This document shows, one piece after another, positions 1-12,700 of a stretch of DNA of 64,000 nucleotides. The position numbers were made by a program, and so were the translations under genes. The stretch covers positions 10,985,001 through 11,049,000 of the forward strand of contig NC_092671.1 of assembly GCF_964355755.1 (NCBI RefSeq). The letters are read 5' to 3'. Positions within the stretch are counted from its first letter, which is position 1; the number at the start of each line of letters is the position of its first letter. This DNA is from Antedon mediterranea (Eukaryota; Echinodermata; Crinoidea; Comatulida; Antedonidae). Below the pieces are notes generated by a model. That model did no database searches. It had not been told where the DNA came from and saw only the letters and a program-made list of their open reading frames with translations.

Positions 1-3000
1 TCTCAAAATCATACATTCTGTTAATGTTGCAATTTATTTGCCGTATGTGGCTGTATCGAAATCATCTTATTCCAGAAGATCAATATGGTCTGCTTTTAGT
101 CGCTACATTCGCTCTTCCGCTGTGTGAATCTGAGCTTGTGACGTCAAAATATTTTTGCGCTGTAAAGCATGACATGTACGTGCACGCTGCAATAACCATC
201 GGGTGTAATATCTCGAATATGCGGTTAGCTGTTAAAGATTGGTATGATGAATTTTATAGGTTCACAAAAAGATGTGAGCAACTCTACGACGAAGGGCTCA
301 AAATGAACAAAGATATTAGATCTGAGGATGATACTAGAAACTTGGACAAGTTTACTTCCTGTATGTATAGCTTTATTTGAAAATTATATCTTAATAACAG
401 GCCTATAGTGTGTTTTATCGTTTGTACAGCTCAGACACCACATTACATGTTTACAGCATTATTCTCTTTATTATACTTTTTTTTTATCGAAATTAATTTG
501 TTTTTTTAAACATTTATTTTTAAAGTGGTGCAATCACGACTGAAGACAGCTGATCTGCATTTTGGCATATGCCAAGATGACTACATACCAGACAGGACCA
601 CAGACGAGCACCATAGACTGACTGAGCAAAATATAACCACTATTTTGAGTCATTGGAATGACAAAAGCTATAAAGCCTTCTGCCAGTCTATCACTGACGC
701 CGAAAATCAACTTAAAGATACTGGTTTTAGGCTACAAGTTGGTAGTTGGTTATCTCCTAGATACAAGGACGCATGTAATGTTTTAAATGGTTCTTATAAA
801 CAACTTGATAGTTCACAGTCTCTCCTTGACAATCTGCGTGACTATCTCATGGAACTCGTAGTTGACTGCAGGCGACTTCTGAAAGATTTGAAGATCTACA
901 GCAATGATTCAATGACAGACTGGGTTGAAGTTTTCTCTCGATTTTGTTCCGCTGATGATTGTGTATTTGGATCTTCTGAATGGCATGCAGTATTGGATAG
1001 AGCTAAAACAACAGTAGAAAATATGCCACGAGGAGCAAATATTATCGGACGAACAATTACACAAATGTATGTTCAACTTTTCGTAGAGTTAATGAAGAAG
1101 GCATTTCTAACATATCAGCAAATAACGCCTAAAGACCGACTTGGCCATGTTCGTTTGGCTTTAATTAACATGACAATGGTAAAAAGTCCTCTTCTGTCAA
1201 GTAAATGGTACTCAAGCATGCGATTTAATATATACTTGTGTGGGCTAAGAAGCATAGCATCATGTTTACTAGAAGCTGAGAAGCCTAATAAGGATACGTT
1301 CTATCAAGAATACAAAAACGTAAAAGAAAACATTGACAGTTTAATTGTAGAAAGTCGAAAATTCAAATTGCCGTTTGCCTCAAAGGAAGACTTGGAAAAG
1401 TTTATAGCTCTCCATAAAGGTAAATACAACAATATATAAATTATAAACCAAACTATTCGAAATATTAAAATATATATTTTATTAGGCCTATTTGTCGTTT
1501 TACTCTAGTAGTAAGCTATACCATTTATTAGTGGTCTCTACTTATATACATTACATACAATGCAACACACATAATATGTCATTAACATATAAAGTATAAT
1601 AATGTTTTTATACCTATCGCCTTTTCCCTGAAAAAAAAATTGATTTGAATTGATTAAAATTTCATTTAAAAACAATTGACTTAAAACAGGCTCTAACACT
1701 TTTATGTCTTTCAAAGACGTCAAGCAAAACATGACTGGTAGGTCACATTCTCGAAGCAAAGTGATTGCATCTGATCCTGATGTATCACGACTTGTTGAAA
1801 CGGCAGTCGCTAAATATCAACAAAAGGACTACGATCAGATGACCAAACATCTAGATGATGGTGAAAAGAAAGATGGATCATGTGATGTGCGATTGGCATT
1901 TGCTGGAAATATTTCTACTGAATTCCATCTTGTTGTCACTTTCAGCAATAATATACCCGAGGATAGTGGACTTTCGACTGTCGAGGAAACTACTCAGAAA
2001 TATTTGCTTTATTTGGCAAATGATCACCAAAATGTAATGAAATGTATGAACGAACGCCTAAGTAAGGATATGAAGACATTAACGGCTGACTTGTTCACGC
2101 TACCAAATGTTATGCCAGGTACTCATTCGTGGATACAACTGGAACGAGATGCCAAAAAGATGGTTCAGTATTTTGAAAGTTTAACCAAGAATGGGCAATC
2201 GGTCACTAAATGCTACATACTGCTTTTCCTGACGGTCATACATAATTTTATCGCAACACGTAACAGACTTCGTAGACCAGAGCATTTTAGACTGCTACCT
2301 TTCATATTGCCTTGCAGACTTATTTGCGAAAGTAAATTACTAGAGTCAAATGCATGGATAAAAACCAAATTTGAAGTTTATGAGGTAGTAGTACTGACAA
2401 CAGGTGCAGCACTTGGAACTGGGCAAATTCCATGTGATCTGCGTTATCCAGATTACTGGAAAATGTATGATGAACTCGTAGAAAGAGGGAAACAGTGTGG
2501 AATTGAACTAACTAATGCTAACAAGCAGGACCACATGGACAGAATGCGCCGGGGTAAGAAAGTAAAATATTTCTTCCGGTACCGTATAAATGTATTCTAA
2601 AAATGTATTAACATACATGTGTAGGCCTATTCATTTGTATTAGGACGTAAAAAACACGGTACTTGTCTAAAAAAAGTTTCACCCTCCTGAAAGAATTACT
2701 GTAACTTTCATTTAAAAATTTGACATACAAAAGCTTAGTTTTCACTCATTTACTAATTTCGTTTTAGATGGATTAAATCTTTGCAATGGCACAGAAGACA
2801 GAATGTGTATCACAGCAGCATTATTGTACCATAGAGCTGGTTGTTATAAAGGACTGATGCTGATATTAAATGCTGCTAATCAAACTAGCTCAGTCCAAAA
2901 TATTAGGATGAACTTTACCATGCGCGTGTCACATACATTTGAGAAATGTGTTGACTATCACAACAAAATCTCCAATGCAAACACTTATGAAGATCTTGTT

Positions 3001-4804
3001 GAGAAATCGTATCACTACTTATCCACCACCGCCAAAGATTTTTTGAAGTTCGTTAAGAATATGGGTGAAACAACTTCCAACGACCTAGTATGTTGGGTAG
3101 ACGAAGTCTTTCAAGCAAGAAACGGAAAACCCGAATTATATCCCGTATTGGAAATAGACTCCGTAACCGAGAAATGCAATATGGCATCCGTGTCTATACA
3201 ACGTATGAGTGAAGAAGCTAGATGTATCGCACAGACATATTTAGAATTCTTCATGAGTTTTATCATGAACTTCGTCACAAGACGATATCAATTGCATGTT
3301 AAGAATGTTTACAAGGGTGGATTGAAAATGACACTAGCTGTTATTATGCTGTGTAAAGATGTACTTGTCACATCTAACTTTTCGGTCAAACAAAAACTAG
3401 ACTCATACGGTGTAGCAGCAACATATATGACAGAAATTAGTGGCGGCGATGTTTGGACAGACAAAATGGAATTTGTTCTAAATGAACTTCCTAACCTAGA
3501 ACAACAGCGCAAACAGTTTGACGAAATATGCAGAAAGAGGGAAAGACAAAAAAAAGGGTAAGTATCAGTTCAGTTTTGGGGTGAAGGCCTAGGAAGGGGT
3601 TAATTTGATCATATTATTGATTTAATAAATTCCATGCAAACTATATAATTACTATTACTGTGACAAAATAATCTACAACATTCTTTTATTTGATACATAT
3701 TAAAGAATCACATTGTCAAAAGTCTTCCAAATCAAAAGTCTATGCAACCATTTGTAAGTTTGATATCCGTTTTTTTTTTTATTCTGTAAGTGTGGCCTAA
3801 CAATGAAAGACAAACTGAACAAAGCAAGACAAATGAGCAGAAACGGATTGCTGGCCTAAATACAATTACACGCAATAGTAAGTCAAATGCACCTGTATTA
3901 AAAACTATTGATTGTACTACCAGCTATTAAAGATTTCAGATTCATGTGTAAAATGTACATTTTAAATTTTAAACACCGTTTAGAATTAGAAAAAAGTACA
4001 GTTCATTTTATTTTATCTTTGGCTTTATTATTTGGGTGGCAGAGGGCTGTCTTCTTTTACCGCCCATTGGCACGTTTGCTTTGCCGGAATTAATTTTAGG
4101 AAATAGTAATAAAACAACATGGGTATACATTACCGAGTTAAACATAGTTATGGTATTTGAAACATTTAAGTTACTAACATCAGAATGTAATTATAGTAAT
4201 ACGTTTGGCATCACATCATCATCATCACAAACATTGTTCAAGTCAAAATACACAGAGAGTATTGTTTCCCAATGTGTAATGCAATGTCACTAACATTTTT
4301 GTTTTCCTCATTTCAGATGATTACCAGGCTGATGTAAGATACTTATTTGTTTACCAATAGTAGGCATTAATATAAAATAGTATTTTATACATTATCTATA
4401 GATATTTACCATGTTATTGCATACATGAACATGATTATGACTTGTTATTACAGAATATTATGAAACAAAAAAAATTGTTGGGAAATAATGAATACGAGTA
4501 CGAACACATCCTCAGTTGGAACACCTTTTCTACAGTATGCATACACTTGGACGTTACTAATGAAGCAAGACGCGACTGGAGAGCACTTGCTGGAGAGATG
4601 GGAGTACACGCTCAGACAATTGAAGCTTGTCTTCAAAGTAAAGATAACCCTACAAAAACACTTCTCGAGATTTTATTTAATCGAAATAAAGGTAAACCAC
4701 GGGAAGATGTATTGCTGGAACTCGCCGATATGTTAAAGAAATGCAAACTTGGCTATGCTGCTGACTTGGTTCAAAATGATATTCAAATGCCTTTTACAGA
4801 CTAG
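1..4804 (+). CDS. Death-domain module gene, copy 1 (5' end outside window, frameshifted)
   Basis: Exons by comparison with the complete paralogue at 9424-15818: 1-360 (3' part of module 1), 526-1419 (module 2), 1717-2553 (module 3), 2768-3557 (module 4), 4317-4333 (microexon), 4454-4804 (Death domain, TAG stop). The first 360 bases differ from 11161-11520 at 13 positions by my count. Exons 526-1419 and 1717-2553 have exactly the same lengths as in copy 2 (894 and 837 nt). Module-4 exon is 790 nt instead of 789: an extra G stands in the G run just before the donor (3556-3558). With canonical splicing this gives a TGA at once in the microexon, so the product would end after module 4 and lack the Death domain, although the Death-domain exon itself is open. 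No function is known for the modules. The SAM and linker exons, if present, lie left of the window. Confidence 0.8.
4454..4804 (+). CDS. Death-domain exon of copy 1 (open but out of frame with upstream exon)
   Basis: Acceptor TTATTACAG precedes 4454; reading starts in phase 0 and runs 116 codons to TAG at 4802-4804. The Death-domain signature is visible: a helix with CIHLD, then DWRALAGEMG, then IEACLQSKDNPTKTLLEILF and a final leucine-rich helix ending in AADL. This is the pattern of MyD88/IRAK/UNC5-type Death domains (known family feature). Because of the extra G at the end of the preceding exon, this exon is reached in frame only if the G is a sequence error or a different splice is used. 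Confidence 0.8.
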   Translation, partial: NIMKQKKLLGNNEYEYEHILSWNTFSTVCIHLDVTNEARRDWRALAGEMGVHAQTIEACLQSKDNPTKTLLEILFNRNKGKPREDVLLELADMLKKCKLGYAADLVQNDIQMPFTD

Positions 4805-7655
4805 AGATAAACTGGTCATAACCAAGCGAGATTTATCTTTACATTAACTACAATTTCACTTTCTTATAAAAATGTATTTAAATAACTACTACATAAATTT
4901 TCGAGTATTAAATTCTACATACATTTTTTAAAATTAATAGTAAAGTGTTGCAGTACATTATTTCCTTCTGTCAATTCGAATGCACAACGCAAACTAATGC
5001 AATACATTACATAACAAGCATAATGATTAATTCAAACGAAAAATTTAATTTCACACATAAAAGGCAAGATACAATATTATTAATTTGTTAATTAATAATT
5101 CTATAACGGTTGGTTTATATAGTAACTACAGTATTAATAAGTATGATCGTCGAATACATTTAGAAAAATGATTTGCCTTTATTTGTTTAACATTAAAAGA
5201 TCAGTATATAATTCTGTTTTTAAACTAGTTTTTTAATATACCAGAAGAATCTATAATCTTTGTATGTATGGTGTGTGGCAGTAATAGTGAATTTACCTGT
5301 AGTATCTATATATGGTATATTTACTGTAAAGCGAATACAGGTAACACCATCAGTCACTAGGTATTTGTATAGGACACATTTATAATACTGCAAATGTTTG
5401 ATGTACTCATTAAGTTTACAATAACTGTACAGATAAATATATCCTCATTTCCTACTATCGATGCTGACCTAATTTGCCACAAAAGAAATTGGCCACACGT
5501 GGTTATAAATGACAGTACAATAGTATTATTACCGTATTATTAAAGTTATCATTGATAATTGTTTATAATATAATAGATATAAAATCCATTTTCATGTAAA
5601 GAAGAACTTTCATCTATGGTATTAGTGTAGATATATATAACTTATACATATTTTACTGAGTAAATTCATTAAATGTCTCTACTTGGCAGGTACCATGTTA
5701 CCATTAGGTTCCAACGTTATATATATGGAATAACCTACGAACTGAAATTAAATAGTCAATGATCGGTCTAATTGTTTTTCCAAAACTACATTTTTTCCTG
5801 TTTTTTTTTGTATTCAAGACAGGACCATAATGCAAAACAGGTTTTCTTTTACCTGATTGTGTAATTCTGTTTAAAGATCATCCTCACTTTTTATTTAGAA
5901 GGCAGCTTCAGCAGCTTGGTCCAAAACACTAAAAACGATGACGACGATGCTGATATTGAATGATGTCATGTTAGCCGTATTAAAGGAGACATTTTAAATT
6001 GTATTTACTAATTTTTTTCTCTCTTTCCTGAATTTATTAGGCACTATTAACGGTTTTATGAATTTCGAGACTATATGCCCTATAATGACTAACGGGTTTA
6101 GAACTAAGAGGAGGGCTATAAAAAAAAGGCGAGCCCGGTATTATCAAAATGGCGCAAAGTTGTAAACATGGGTTTGAATTTGAGTTTTGAACAAATCGAT
6201 TTTGATAAAGTGCCAATAAAATCAATGATGGTTGATTGCATGTTTATTGTAAGAGTTTTTGGAATCTAGGGACCAAATGAGTAGAGCATCAAGGAAAGGG
6301 ACGCTTAATAATACAAGGCCAATTTACACCGACAAGAAGCGGGAACGGTAAGCGGAAAACCGCGTAGCTTATCCCACGTATCTATCCTAAGCGGCGCAAA
6401 CCACACGATCGATCCGCGTTGTGTATGGTCATAAGGAATAACATAGATTCTATATAAATATATTTGTAATCGCTTTTCTGTGTAACTAAATTGGCCTTAA
6501 AAACACAAAAAAAACATGAAAAAAGGAAAGGTAAAACAAAATAGTAAGTACAATTAGTTATGTGAAAAAACTAGCGTGGCCAATAACGAAGGTCCTCTCA
6601 AGCAGACTATCACAGTGTACTATATCAAACTGTTAAACTAGGCTGTATGTTGCAAAACATATCAACAACAGAGATAACACATTCATGCAGGGAAGGATCC
6701 AGGTTAGTTGGTGGGGGAGGGGAACCGGCTGTGCAAAAAGAGATCGGGAAACCGACTGTTCCTCCTGTGATCCGCCTCCGCCATTATGTTCAATCACAAT
6801 GTAAACAGATCTCACTACTACAGTATGTATAATGTGTTCTACACTACCATTGTTATCAGGCAGTACAGTGTAATACAAATTCTATATTTAGTTTATCAAA
6901 AATTCCAAAATATCAACCGCTATTATTCTTTGGTAGGCGGGCTAGCAGTTATTCAGGCAAATTGAACTGGAAGACGAATGATGTAACTGAATTAGGCCTA
7001 CGGTATATTAATAATAGGTAAGCATATTACAATTGTTCGTTAGTAACATTCTAATATTTATCGGATTAGGAAAGTGTTGGTACCGCGATGTTAATGTTGT
7101 GCTAGTCGTAAACGATTCTACACATTGAAAACAATTAGGTCATCGATATGTGCATAATAATTATAGGCCTAGCGATACACAACAGCATAGCCTATATATG
7201 CCTTTCTCTAAACCCCGCTCTAAACATCTTAATGAAATGTAATGTCGCAGTTCCAATTCACGTCTCCAATACACTTCCAATGCTACATAGTATTTAAATT
7301 ATAGTTGGTATGTATTCTTAGAAGTATAGCTATCTTATTTTATATTTTTAAAGTTTCTGAAATAATATGAAAACATAATATTAGGCCTGGAGGCCAATAA
7401 TTTGTTTCACAATTCATTATACCGGCGCTAAATTTAGCTATGTAAAAATTCTATCAACCAATCAGACAAAGGATACCGTAAACCTATATGTATATGGTAA
7501 ATACCATTAACCTATACGTTTTCTATACGTACGGTACGCAATGTATAGTACAATTAGGTTGACTTCCTAACAGTTGCTAAACCCTCCGCTTTCCAAAGGA
7601 AAACATAATAAGCATTGGCTATGAATGGATTTAATTTCTAAATATAGGTAGCAGC
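4805..7655. other. Gene-free 3' flank of copy 1 with duplicated flank sequence
   Basis: No convincing ORF. About 4805-5700 is a paralogue of the flanks 15819-16620 and 49030-49930; the shared words include the CTTGGCAGGTACCATGTTACC segment. A piece of the VPS16 last exon lies at 5877-5995 (separate entry). 6890-7030 resembles 16745-16870, so flank homology continues past that piece. 6160-6290 shares a short repeat with 18600-18690 (TTTTTGGAATC region). 5786-5870 is repeated in inverted orientation near 20018-20100. Confidence 0.6.
5877..5995 (-). pseudogene. Partial duplicate of the VPS16 last exon and upstream intron end
   Basis: Read on the - strand, this segment matches the intron end and first half of the true VPS16 last exon (50033-50174): the AAAACACT acceptor region, the codons for QAAEAAF and KSEDDL are recognisable. 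It then diverges; the stretch coding for the VPS16 C-terminus and stop is not there. A T replaces a C in the codon after the AAEAAF stretch, creating a stop (TAA). It is a dead fragment that marks the edge of the duplicated unit that produced the Death-domain gene copies. Confidence 0.75.
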
Positions 7656-9279
7656 CAGGGGTGGCGCCAGGATCTTCCCGACGCGGGGGCTACATTCCCC
7701 GATGAGGGGGCTATGCGAGCGAAGCGAGCATCACTAGGCTGGGGGGACAGGGGGCCGCGAAGGGCCCCCGGTGGGGGTCCAGGGGGCGAAGCCCCCGGAA
7801 GCAACGCGTTCTAGCGTCATTTGAGGTCATTTTAATCAGATTTAGGGTAGCCATTTTTTCCGTTTTTTATAATGCATAAATAAAATACTGCGTGCAAAAA
7901 AACGATGCGCGATGACTGTTTCAATCCATATTTTTCAATTTAAAAAATAAAAGTTCAAAGAAAAGAGTTGGAGGTCCCGGAAATTGGACTTATTATACTT
8001 CAAAACATGAAACAAAATATATAAGTCCCTATCATGGTTGTGACTGAGCTAAGAAATGTTTAAAAAATAGAGATGTTAGGTCCCGGAAAATGCACTTCTT
8101 GTACTTCGAAATATGACCAGCTTTATTATTGGGCAGGGCTGAGCTAAGAAACTGTTTAAAACTAGAGCTGCAGGTCTTCAAAAAATTGCATTTTATACTT
8201 TGGAAACATCAGGCCTAGAGGCTTAAAAAACGCAAGCGTAGACCTTGTTTAGTCGGGGAAATAAAGTTTATTCCTCCCAAGTGTATGCGTGCGTACCACC
8301 ACCTGGACTTCCGAGTGGTGAGAAATTCATGACATACAGGACATTGAAAATGTAATAACTTAGCTATAATAAGATGTTGGCTAAGCGAAAATGGCATGTT
8401 TTTTTGTTTAGTAATGGATGAAAAATTTATTTTAGGTGCCCCACGGTAGAGAAGGTTACTTGTAAATTAAAAAATTGGTGAACATACGAACAATTAACAT
8501 AATTTGTTTTTGCTGTAGTGTAGCGTACGTCGACGCAGTACACGACGTAACCGTCAGTAAACTTCGCCTGGAAAATAACTACAGTACACATTTTTGGTCC
8601 CTGGATGGAACATGATATCACGCGTCTCGACCCAACGTTGAACGATTCGTACAAAGGGATACCGCCAGACAAGTGCGAACCTAGCTATTGTTTAGTAGTA
8701 AGTTAGATCGCTGGCAATAATGGATGCATATAAAGTGCATAATATCACTCTGACGTACTCTCACAGTCAATGAAACCTCGCGGTTTTCTAGGCGCTGAAG
8801 CTAGCTACGAAGTGAACGCGAACGCTTTTTACTGTATATTATATTCCCCGACAAAAAGTACCCGTGTTCCCTTCGGTAACCGTCGGTAAACTTCGCCTGG
8901 AAAATAACTACATTACACATTTTGGTCCCTGGATGGAACTTGATATCACGCGTCTCGACCCAACGTTGAACGATTCGTACAAAGGGATACCGCCAGACAA
9001 GTGCGAACCTAACTATTGTTTAGTAGTAAGTTAGATCGCTGGCAATAAAATGCATATAAAGTGCATAATATCACTCTGACGTACTCTCACGGTCAATGAA
9101 ACGTCGCGGTTTTCTAGTAGTAGTATACGCGCTGAAGCTAGCTACGAAGTGAACGCGAACGCTTTTTACTGTATATTATATTCCCCGACAAAAAGTACCC
9201 GTGTTCCCCGATGAGGGAGGCTAGGCTCCCCGACGAGGGGGCTAGAGCCCCCGTAGCCCCCCCGCTGGCGCCACCACTG
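7656..9279. mobile_element. Non-autonomous hAT-type DNA transposon, 1624 bp
   Basis: Left end CAGGGGTGGCGCCAG (7656) and right end, as complement, CAGTGGTGGCGCCAG (ending 9279) are terminal inverted repeats. The element is bounded by a perfect 8-bp duplication GTAGCAGC (7648-7655 and 9280-9287). An 8-bp duplication and a CAG...CTG end are hallmarks of hAT elements. Near both ends are GC-rich segments with GGGGGCT/AGCCCCC words that pair with each other, unlike the AT-rich surroundings. No transposase ORF is seen. Inside lies a direct tandem duplication of about 329 bp (8547-8875 and 8876-9206). Confidence 0.9.
8547..9206 (+). repeat. Two-copy direct repeat, ~329-bp unit, inside the hAT element
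   Basis: The unit beginning GTAACCGTC at 8547 recurs at 8876 with few changes. Both copies contain the words CGCGTCTCGACCCAACG and GATCGCTGGCAATAA. A small insertion (TAGTAGTAGTATACG) is seen in the second copy and a few bases (ATGG) are missing from it. No coding potential is evident. Confidence 0.85.
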
Positions 9280-9423
9280 GTAGCAGCATTTAGGTTCGTT
9301 ATAAATAGGTATTACCTATGTGAGTGCAAATTTAAGTAAAGATTTGCATTAAATGATCCAGGCAAAAACTCATGACACATAGTACTATTCTTATGTTTGC
9401 ATATTATTAGGAGATACGCAAAA

Positions 9424-9703
9424 ATGTCTAATCGTAAGAAGAAGAAACAAGAACTTGAACGCTTCAAATCCGAACTAAAGTTACGCGACTTACGCGATGA
9501 CGTCATTGAAATCTTAATTAACGAAGGATTCAGTCGTTTGTCCGATTTACGAGGTTTAGAAGTGGAAGACTTGGATAAAATACAGAATCTTCAACTGGCA
9601 CAGTATGTGATTCTGAAAACAAAAATTAAAGAGAAATGGAGTAAGGTGTATGACATGGAGAGCAGCAGTGATGGTGAGAGCACAGTAGAAGAAAATGTTG
9701 AAG
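9424..9703 (+). CDS. Exon 1 of copy 2: SAM-like domain
   Basis: Encodes 93 codons plus one base. After a basic start (RKKKK) come helices with RFKSELKLRDL, DDVIEILINEGFSRLSDLRGL, EVEDLDKI and a long C-terminal helix to KEKW. The spacing, with a hydrophobic helix, then LxxL, then a downstream leucine helix, fits a sterile alpha motif. The exon ends in an acidic Ser/Glu stretch at donor GTAAAG. SAM assignment is by pattern only and should be read as SAM-like. Confidence 0.7.
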
Positions 9704-12700
9704 GTAAAGAGTAAAACCTGGAAAGATGTAATTTATTAAAACGATGTTATTTCATTCAGATATTAAAGTTTTTTAAATGATTTTATAATGATTACAGGAA
9801 AACAGGATGCAAACTTTGCTAAGAATTAACAAAGAAAAACACTGCAAATAAATTCGCATACTGTAGTAATATTGTATAAACCCGGCACTAATGACAGCCT
9901 ATCCTATAAATGTATTCAGTATACCGTATAGGTTTACATTAAAAACAATATTCTAGTAAATCACAGATATTCTTCTGAATGAATTCATTGTCCTGCTACG
10001 TGGATGTATTCATTATTTGCATACTGTATATTATTTTTAACGAATTAGGCCTACTGGAACAAATGTTTTAAATATCCGAACGATTAGATTAGAGGTAGAG
10101 ATGTATGTATAATTAAATTCAATAATTATAACTTCTTATCTGGCTTGAACAGAAAAAGATGAGCCGGAATCGGAATCCAGAAAATGGCAGAAGAAGCACA
10201 AAAGAAACTCTTCGAAAGTAGGTCTCGATAGTGGTACTTCAAGCTCTAAAACGGAGGATCACAAAGCTTCGGATCAACGAACAGGGGTCAAGAGTAAAGC
10301 TTCAACTCAAACCAAACCCAACAAACCCGACAAAACTTCGGATATAGAGAGTGGACAAAACACTCAAGATAACAATCGCGCCCAAAAACAACACAGTACT
10401 GGGGATGGTGAAAAAACAGAAATGAAGAGTGATTTTAACAAAAGTAAACCCAAGGACGACAAACATGAAAAAACGTCGACAGGACACGTTTCAGATAATG
10501 AAGGTATGATTTTCACAATAGTAAATGCCAATTTTAACCATGATTAGTCGTCGAATACCTTTATATTACTTTAGTAACTGTTAGACAAATTTTCTTTTGT
10601 AAATATTCTTTGCAAACAAAATCCAATATTAAATACCATAAATATAGAATTAATCATTAATATGGTGATGTGCTAAACTATGTTTGCATCCACAGACGTT
10701 GAACAGTCGAACGACTTGATAGAACACTTCAATTGCGATTTAGCTAAACGGTATTTCAAACAGAAGCGATATGATAAAATGGAAGAAGTGTTGATTAAAG
10801 TGGACAGGCAGACGAAATCAGCATACGGTAGAGGAAGATTCGCCACGAAGATATCACAGGGGTGTAATGATTTTGCCGAGTTACATGACTGCATTAACCA
10901 TCAGATGACAGATGTCAAAGTTTTGCATGAACTGGCATGTGCGCAGTTCCTTTCCCTTGCAGAGTCTCACAGAGAGATATTGAAAGAGATGGACATGGAC
11001 ACAGAATGTACTATCTTTACTGAATGGGCTAGTCGCTTAGAAGTGATATTCATGGAGAATTCGCCTCTTGAATACGGTTCACTTGAATGGAAAACTGTGA
11101 TTTCCAAAACAGAGGAAGTGGAAAGGTTTTTTTCATCTCTTCCAATTCCAGCAAGAAATGTCTCAAAATCATACATTCTGTTAATGTTGCAATTTATTTG
11201 CCGTATGTGGCTGTATCGAAATCATCTTATTCCAGAAGATCAATATGGTCTGCTTTTAGTCGCTACATTTGCTCTTCCGCTGTGTGAATCTGAGCTTGTG
11301 ACATCAAAATATTTTTGCGCTGTAAAGCATGACATGTACGTGCACGCGGCAATAACCATAGGATGTAATATCTCTAATTTGCGGCTAGCTGTTAAAAATT
11401 GGTATGATGAATTTTATAGGTTCACACAAAGATGTGAGAAACTCTACGACGAAGGGCTCAAAATGAACAAGGATATTAGATCTGAGGATGATACTAGAAA
11501 CTTGGACAAGTTTACTTCCCGTATGTATAGCTTTATTTGAAAATTATATTAATAGTATGCGGCCTGGTGAAATCACCACTGAAGAACGTTTTAGATAGAT
11601 CAATTACCATAATTAGGTTTGTTTTCATTGTTTTAAGTGTTTCGCCTTTTCTCTTATTTATGTTGGTTTGTTAATAAAATATAATATTTATTTGTTTATT
11701 CTTAAAGTGGTGGAATCACGACTGAAGACAGCTGATCTGCATTTTGACATAGGCCAAGATGATTACATACCAGACAGGACCACAGACGAGCATCATAGAC
11801 TGACTGAGCAAAATGTAACCACTATTTTGAATCACTGGAAAGACAAAAGTTATGAAACCTTTTGCCAGTCAATCACCGAGGCCGAAAATCAACTTAAAGA
11901 TACTGGTTTTAGGCTACAGGTTGGTAGTTGTTTATCACCTAGATACCAGGACGCATGTAATGTTCTAAATGGTTCTTATAAACAACTTGATAATTCGCAG
12001 TCTCTTCTTGACAATCTACGTGACTATCTCATGGAACTTGTAATTGACTGCAGGCGACTTCTGAAAGAGTTGAAGATCTACAGCAATGATTCAATGACAG
12101 AATGGGTTGAAGTTTTCTCTCGTTTTTGTTCCTCTGATGATTGTGTATTTGGATCTCCTGAATGGAATGCAATATTGGATAGAGCTAAAATAACAGTGGA
12201 AAATATGCCACGGGGAGCAAATGTTATCGGTCGAACCATTACCCAACTGTATGTTCAACTGTTCGTAGAGTTAATGAAGAAGGCATTTCTAGCATATCAG
12301 CAAATAACGCCTAAAGATCGACTTGGCCATGTTCGTTTGGCTTTAATCAACATGACAATGGTAAAAAGTCCTCTTCTGTCCAATAAATGGTACTCAAGCG
12401 TGCGATTTAATGTATATTTGTGTGGGCTAAGAAGCATAGCATCATGTTTACTAGAAGCTGAGAAGGCTAATAAGGATAAGTTCTATAAAGAATACAAAAC
12501 CGTCAAAGAAAACATTGACAGTTTAATTGTAGAAAGTCGAAAATTAAAAATGCCATTTGCCTCAAAGGAAGACTTAGAAAAGTTTAGAGCCCTCGATAAA
12601 GGTAAATCCAACAATACATAAGTTATAAACAAAAATATTCGAAATATTTAAAAAATATATACATATAATAGGGATACCTATTGTTTGTAGTTTTACTCTC

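Noticed and set aside
8215-8672. Short open frames on the - strand within the hAT element
   Set aside because: No transposase motif, and the region is part of or beside the internal duplication.
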